Program-made: the position numbers and the translations under genes
In this document: positions 6,425 through 6,472 of the stretch, piece by piece
Layout of the letters: each line of letters begins with the position of its first letter
Numbering within the stretch: the first letter of the stretch is position 1
The notes under the pieces: generated by a model
Told to the model about the DNA's origin: nothing
Seen by the model: the letters and a program-made list of their open reading frames with translations, nothing else
The model's database searches: none
Assembly (NCBI GenBank): GCA_021106755.1
Contig: JAIOTM010000446.1
Span: 1 to 6,472, forward strand
Origin: Candidatus Cloacimonadota bacterium
GTDB lineage: Bacteria; Cloacimonadota; Cloacimonadia; Cloacimonadales; JAIOQZ01
Reading direction: 5' to 3'
Length of the DNA stretch: 6,472 bases

Positions 6425-6472
6425 AGTATAAAACCGATTCGAAAGCAGGCATCCACCGGAATTTTAATCCAT

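Noticed and set aside
6425..6472. Possible terminator or new gene start after the methyltransferase.
   Set aside because: I found no stem followed by a T-tract, no ribosome site and no open frame of note. The window ends too soon to say more.

Overview
This window most resembles a bacterium of the FCB group, with Candidatus Cloacimonadota or a neighbouring phylum as my best guess. The reasons are a C-terminal type IX secretion (T9SS) sorting domain on a large secreted M6 metalloprotease, three DUF5683-like 'PG.G' membrane proteins in a row, and the end of an outer-membrane-type beta-barrel protein upstream. The assignment rests on gene content and protein style, not on any marker gene. All supported genes lie on the + strand and are packed almost without gaps.

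Layout: bases 1-69 are the 3' end of a gene whose product ends in a beta-strand closing on Phe. It abuts or overlaps the next gene, a roughly 1080-residue M6-family metalloprotease ending at 3311. That gene's signal peptide is encoded upstream of the first ATG, so translation probably starts at a non-AUG codon near base 69. Next come three tandem, diverged paralogs at 3327-4241, 4243-4917 and 4901-5572. They are joined by a 15-nt spacer with a strong ribosome binding site, then a 1-nt gap, then a 17-nt overlap. Each has a signal peptide, a short Pro-Gly motif leading into a hydrophobic segment, a long acidic and aromatic-rich middle, a conserved C-terminal amphipathic or membrane helix, and a terminal strand ending in Phe. 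The last gene, 5618-6424, encodes a zinc-ribbon plus class I SAM-dependent methyltransferase. It is clearly more AT-rich than the genes before it. Bases 6425-6472 hold no gene that I can support.

How they may work together: the first five genes look like one transcription unit devoted to the cell envelope. It comprises an outer-membrane-type protein, a protease exported through the Sec system and then T9SS, and three envelope proteins of unknown function that probably act together. The methyltransferase belongs to a type often seen in surface-glycan gene clusters. It may mark the start of such a cluster or be a separate acquisition. No rRNA, tRNA, CRISPR array, insertion sequence, clear promoter or rho-independent terminator was found.
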